From assembly GCF_025847235.1 (NCBI RefSeq), contig NZ_JAOZEW010000019.1, forward strand, positions 60,641 to 124,640: a stretch of DNA of 64,000 bases, in the 5' to 3' direction. The notes below the pieces were generated by a model. The model was not told where the DNA came from and ran no database searches. It saw only the letters and a list, made by a program, of their open reading frames with translations. The DNA is from Flavobacterium shii (GTDB lineage: Bacteria; Bacteroidota; Bacteroidia; Flavobacteriales; Flavobacteriaceae). A program made the position numbers and the translations under genes. Below are positions 61,676 to 64,000 of the stretch, piece by piece. Position 1 is the stretch's first letter; each line of letters starts with the position of its first letter.

Positions 61676-61816
61676 ATGGGAGATTGGTTTGAAGAATTAT
61701 CAGAAGAAGAGAAACAAGAAATCGAAATAGGGCTTTATCAGGCAGAAAACAACCAATTTGTAAATCATGAAGATGTTATGGAGATTTTCCAAAAATATAA
61801 ACAGAAAAATACCTAG
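61676..61816 (+). CDS. Orphan antitoxin-like short protein (46 aa)
   Basis: ATG to TAG, 47 codons including stop. The peptide reads MGDWFEELSEEEKQEIEIGL, then YQAENNQFVNHEDVMEIFQK and YKQKNT. The pattern W-x-ELSEEEKxxIExGL followed by a H/NxEVM-type helix resembles the short antitoxins paired with ParE/RelE-type toxins in Bacteroidota. The expected toxin, normally directly downstream or overlapping, is missing: the next 300 bp are repeats. It starts 7 bases after the lipoprotein stop and may simply be co-transcribed with it. Too short for usual ORF calling. Confidence 0.55.
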   Translation: MGDWFEELSEEEKQEIEIGLYQAENNQFVNHEDVMEIFQKYKQKNT

Positions 61817-62149
61817 AGTTTTAAACTTAGTAGCTTAATACGATATGATTTTTTTATAATATATAATTCCATCGGGATGGAATATTTAATAATCAGAATT
61901 ACTATATCGCTCCGCTGGAGCTTTCGTTGAATGATACTCTTTTTCGGCTATAATTATTATACTCCGCTAGAGCTTTTAATATAAAAAGATACAGAGGATT
62001 CTAAACTCAGCACCTTAGTATCTTAGCTTCTCAACATCTTTTAAAGAAAACTTAGAGCCTTAGTTACTTAGTCTCTCAGAAACTTTTAAAAACACTTGCA
62101 ATTGTTAGCGCTATGTGTTTACTTTGCACTGTTCATATTTTTATTGAAA
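61817..62149. repeat. Repeat-rich gap before the metH riboswitch
   Basis: It contains ATTCCATCGGGATGGAAT (about 61866), ATATCGCTCCGCTGGAGCTT (about 61902), CTCCGCTAGAGCTTTTAAT (about 61962) and three runs of CTTAG-type words (GCACCTTAGTATCTTAGCTT near 62008, AGAGCCTTAGTTACTTAGTC near 62052). These are dispersed intergenic repeats shared with 60472-60858. A promoter-like TTG - 20 nt - TTACTTTG ends near 62125. No gene. Confidence 0.55.
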
Positions 62150-62258
62150 GTTATCACGAAAGGCGGAGGGATAGACCCATTGAAACCTTAGCAACCCTTT
62201 ATCATAAAGAAGGTGCTACATTCTACTTTATACATTTACAGTATTAAAGATAGATAAC
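62150..62258 (+). promoter_or_regulatory. SAM-I (S-box) riboswitch upstream of the methionine synthase gene
   Basis: S-box words in order: GGAGGGATAGACCC, TGAAACC, TTAGCAACC, AAGGTGCTA, and GATAGATAAC. P1 is GTTATC (62150-62155) with GATAAC (62253-62258), P2 AAGG with CCTT. One core position differs from consensus (CCCATTGAA instead of CCCGATGAA). It lies 280 bp before the gene, with a repeat element in between. Confidence 0.88.
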
Positions 62259-62350
62259 ACATAATACAGCAATGTATTTCTCAAAACTTTTCTTGACAAA
62301 CTTATCGACATTAACTGAATAAAATTTCAGTATCAGAAGCGAATTATTGG

Positions 62351-62461
62351 CGCATTTTTGCCCATAACATTCCCGCTTTCCGCTATATCTTTTTTTCTAT
62401 CCCGTCCCGATGTTTCGGGATCAGGACCAGAAAAAAAGGATACCGCTGCAATCGGGGCTAA
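62351..62461. repeat. Dispersed hairpin repeat between riboswitch and metH
   Basis: It can fold as a long hairpin: CTTTTTTTCT pairs with AGAAAAAAAG, GTCC with GGAC, and TCCCGAT with the tip TCGGGATC. The ends are CCCGCTTTCCGCTATAT on one side and ATACCGCTGCAATCGGGGCT on the other. I recall closely similar sequences in intergenic spaces of other flavobacteria, and a shorter relative lies near 49890. The minus-strand ORF through it is not a gene. Confidence 0.6.
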
Positions 62462-62539
62462 AAAGCTATGATAGTGAATTTTTGGAATTATTAAATAAAA
62501 GCTTTTACGCCTTAGCGTCATTGCAAGAAAAGAAAAAAC

Positions 62540-63541
62540 ATGTCAACAATTCAAGAAGCAATTAAAAAAAACATACTCGTGCTCGATGGAGCAATGGGAA
62601 CAATGTTGCAACGCTATAATTTCTCAGAAGAAGATTTTCGTGGAGAACGTTTCAAAGACTTTCCACATCCCTTAAAAGGAAACAACGATTTACTATCCAT
62701 AACACAACCACAAGCAATTCGCGATGTCCACGCCGCTTATTATGAAGCGGGTGCCGACATCGTAGAGACCAACACATTCTCGGGAACAACAATTGGTATG
62801 GCCGATTATTTCCTAGAGGAGTACGTTTACGAATTAAACTACGAATCGGCTAAACTAGCACGAGAAGTAGCCGATGAGTATACAGCCAAAAATCCAGACA
62901 AACCACGTTTTGTTGCAGGATCAATCGGGCCAACAAATCGTACAGCAAGTATGTCGCCAGATGTAAACGATCCAGGATACAGAGCTGTAACGTTTGATGA
63001 TTTACGAATTGCCTACAAACAACAAGTAGAAGCCTTAATGGATGGAGGTTGTGATTTATTATTGGTAGAAACCATCTTTGATACATTAAATGCTAAAGCA
63101 GCACTTTTTGCAATCGAAGAGGTAAAAGAAGAACGCAATATCGATATTCCAATCATGGTATCTGGAACAATTACCGATGCTTCAGGAAGAACACTTTCAG
63201 GACAAACAGTAGAAGCTTTCTTGATTTCAGTATCACATATTCCGTTATTAAGCGTAGGATTCAATTGTGCTCTTGGAGCTGATTTATTGAAACCATACCT
63301 TAAAACATTAGCACAACATACTAGTTTTAATGTTTCGGCACACCCAAATGCAGGATTACCAAATGCATTCGGACAATATGACGAAACACCAGAACAAACA
63401 CAAGCATTCATAAAAGAATATTTAGAGGATAATTTAATCAATATCATCGGAGGATGTTGCGGAACAACTCCAGATCATATTAGATTAATTGCCGAAGTTG
63501 CGAAAGATTATAAACCACGTGTAGCGCCAGTTTTTGCGTAG
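62540..63541 (+). CDS. metH: Methionine synthase, homocysteine-binding part of a split MetH
   Basis: Homocysteine S-methyltransferase domain (333 aa) equal to the first domain of MetH, with the barrel start ILVLDGAMGTMLQRYNFSEE and VETNTFSGTTIGMADYFLEE. Zinc ligands are the Cys in VGFNCALGADLL (about residue 244) and the CC in IIGGCCGTTPDHI (about 311). The folate, cobalamin and reactivation domains are not present, so they should be encoded by a separate gene; in related genomes this lies next to it, but none is within the remaining 460 bp. The riboswitch upstream supports a methionine role. Confidence 0.93.
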   Translation: MSTIQEAIKKNILVLDGAMGTMLQRYNFSEEDFRGERFKDFPHPLKGNNDLLSITQPQAIRDVHAAYYEAGADIVETNTFSGTTIGMADYFLEEYVYELNYESAKLAREVADEYTAKNPDKPRFVAGSIGPTNRTASMSPDVNDPGYRAVTFDDLRIAYKQQVEALMDGGCDLLLVETIFDTLNAKAALFAIEEVKEERNIDIPIMVSGTITDASGRTLSGQTVEAFLISVSHIPLLSVGFNCALGADLLKPYLKTLAQHTSFNVSAHPNAGLPNAFGQYDETPEQTQAFIKEYLEDNLINIIGGCCGTTPDHIRLIAEVAKDYKPRVAPVFA

Positions 63542-63566
63542 TTTGTTTGGTGATTTTTCAATAAGT

Positions 63567-63887
63567 ATGAAAAAGATTTTGCTTTTGATTAGTTTAATAC
63601 TTGTAAGCTGTAATTATACCACTAATACAGTTTTTCAGAAAAGCATTAAATGTGAAGATTGTTTAGTTACAAAAGAAGAAACAGCTGTTGGAATAGCGGA
63701 ACCTATTTTATTTGAATCATATGGTAAAGATCAAATAGAAGATCAAAGACCTTATACAGTAACAATAGATAATGATTCTATTTGGCATATTGAAGGCACT
63801 TTTAATAAAATTGGTTTTGGAGGTGTGTTTGATATTAAAATTTCAGCAAAAAATGGTAAAGTTCTTTATATGATGCATGGAAAATAA
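63567..63887 (+). CDS. Small putative lipoprotein of unknown function
   Basis: A 106-aa protein starting MKKILLLISLILVSCNYTTN (lipobox Cys about residue 15). The mature part has a CEDCLVTKEE segment with two Cys, a PYTVTIDNDSIWHIEGTF stretch and KIGFGGVFDIKISAKNGKVL, which look like a short beta-sheet domain. The start at 63567 is the first that gives a signal peptide; a longer in-frame extension overlaps the metH end. It is 25 bp after metH and may share its transcript. It interrupts the expected continuation of split MetH. Confidence 0.7.
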   Translation: MKKILLLISLILVSCNYTTNTVFQKSIKCEDCLVTKEETAVGIAEPILFESYGKDQIEDQRPYTVTIDNDSIWHIEGTFNKIGFGGVFDIKISAKNGKVLYMMHGK

Positions 63888-63924
63888 TTTAAAACAAAGA
63901 TTGTTTTAAAGTTCCTATGCTAGC

Positions 63925-64000
63925 GCGAGCTTCCAGCTCGTGCCCGTAAAGAATTAAGATTAAATTTTAAAGATATAATAGGCACGAGCGGGACGCTCGC
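63925..64000. repeat. Short element with about 20-bp terminal inverted repeats at the window end
   Basis: GCGAGCTTCCAGCTCGTGCC (63925-63944) and GGCACGAGCGGGACGCTCGC (63981-64000) are inverted copies with 17 of 20 matching. The 36 bp between them is AT-rich. The layout is that of a very short MITE-like or REP-like element; the right end coincides with the window edge. Confidence 0.6.

Noticed and set aside
62333..62521. A 62-codon minus-strand ORF upstream of metH
   Set aside because: It runs through the dispersed hairpin repeat and the riboswitch-metH leader. Its sequence is that of the translated repeat, not of a protein family.
1..64000. tRNA, rRNA or prophage genes
   Set aside because: No cloverleaf, rRNA segment, integrase, transposase or phage structural gene was recognised when reading through the gaps.

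Overview
The window looks like chromosomal DNA of a Flavobacterium-like member of the Bacteroidota. The signs are very low GC, genes that mostly lack Shine-Dalgarno sequences, promoters of the form TTG/TTTG - about 18-20 nt - TAnnTTTG, and family markers such as PorT of the type 9 secretion system, a lipidated TamA-like protein (TamL), GLPGLI, DUF5686 and DUF4153 proteins, and TonB-dependent receptors. No tRNA, rRNA, CRISPR array, prophage or insertion sequence with a transposase was seen. The genus is an inference from gene content and protein resemblance.

Layout. 1-16 kb is housekeeping, mostly on the minus strand: purH (cut by the window edge), an FtsX-type permease, accD, fbaA, tamL, an rRNA/tRNA methyltransferase, porT-ubiE, folA, thyA, a bifunctional nuclease-like protein and etfBA. 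16-35 kb is mixed: pdhB, a DUF5686 outer-membrane protein, an acyltransferase, a DNA glycosylase, a soluble and a membrane pyrophosphatase side by side, a deoxynucleoside kinase, a GLPGLI plus outer-membrane receptor pair, a large exported TPR-like protein, and DUF4153. 34.7-63.9 kb is essentially one sulfur/methionine region: metK, a TonB receptor, metY, a degenerate homoserine dehydrogenase-like protein, metX, fused aspartokinase-homoserine dehydrogenase, a LysE exporter, OsmC, a second trans-sulfuration enzyme, an Rrf2 regulator, two TauE/SafE permeases, cysH-cysD-cysN-sulfite reductase, both siroheme genes, ferredoxin-NADP reductase, and the homocysteine-binding part of a split methionine synthase.

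How it works together. Sulfate would enter through TauE/SafE, be activated by CysDN, be reduced by an APS-type CysH (no CysC is present) and then by a siroheme sulfite reductase whose cofactor genes and likely ferredoxin reductase are in the same run. Sulfide would be captured on O-acetylhomoserine (MetX, MetY/MetZ) to give homocysteine, methionine (MetH) and SAM (MetK).

Most notable signal. Four very short ORFs (21-25 codons, with Met and Cys codons) each sit before an intrinsic terminator: one before the TonB receptor, one before metY and two in tandem before metX. In every case the end of the short ORF can pair over about 11 bp with the 5' arm of its own terminator, which is the layout of transcription attenuation by a leader peptide. 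Two of the loci then encode paralogous 62- and 67-residue proteins sharing an MKTQ start and an NSLLFxMY...LFI end. Together with two SAM-I riboswitches (metX, metH) and a SAM-II-like leader at metK, this suggests a layered sulfur-control system that I do not recognise from the literature. Several intergenic spaces, including ones inside the cys operon, carry GC-rich inverted-repeat elements.
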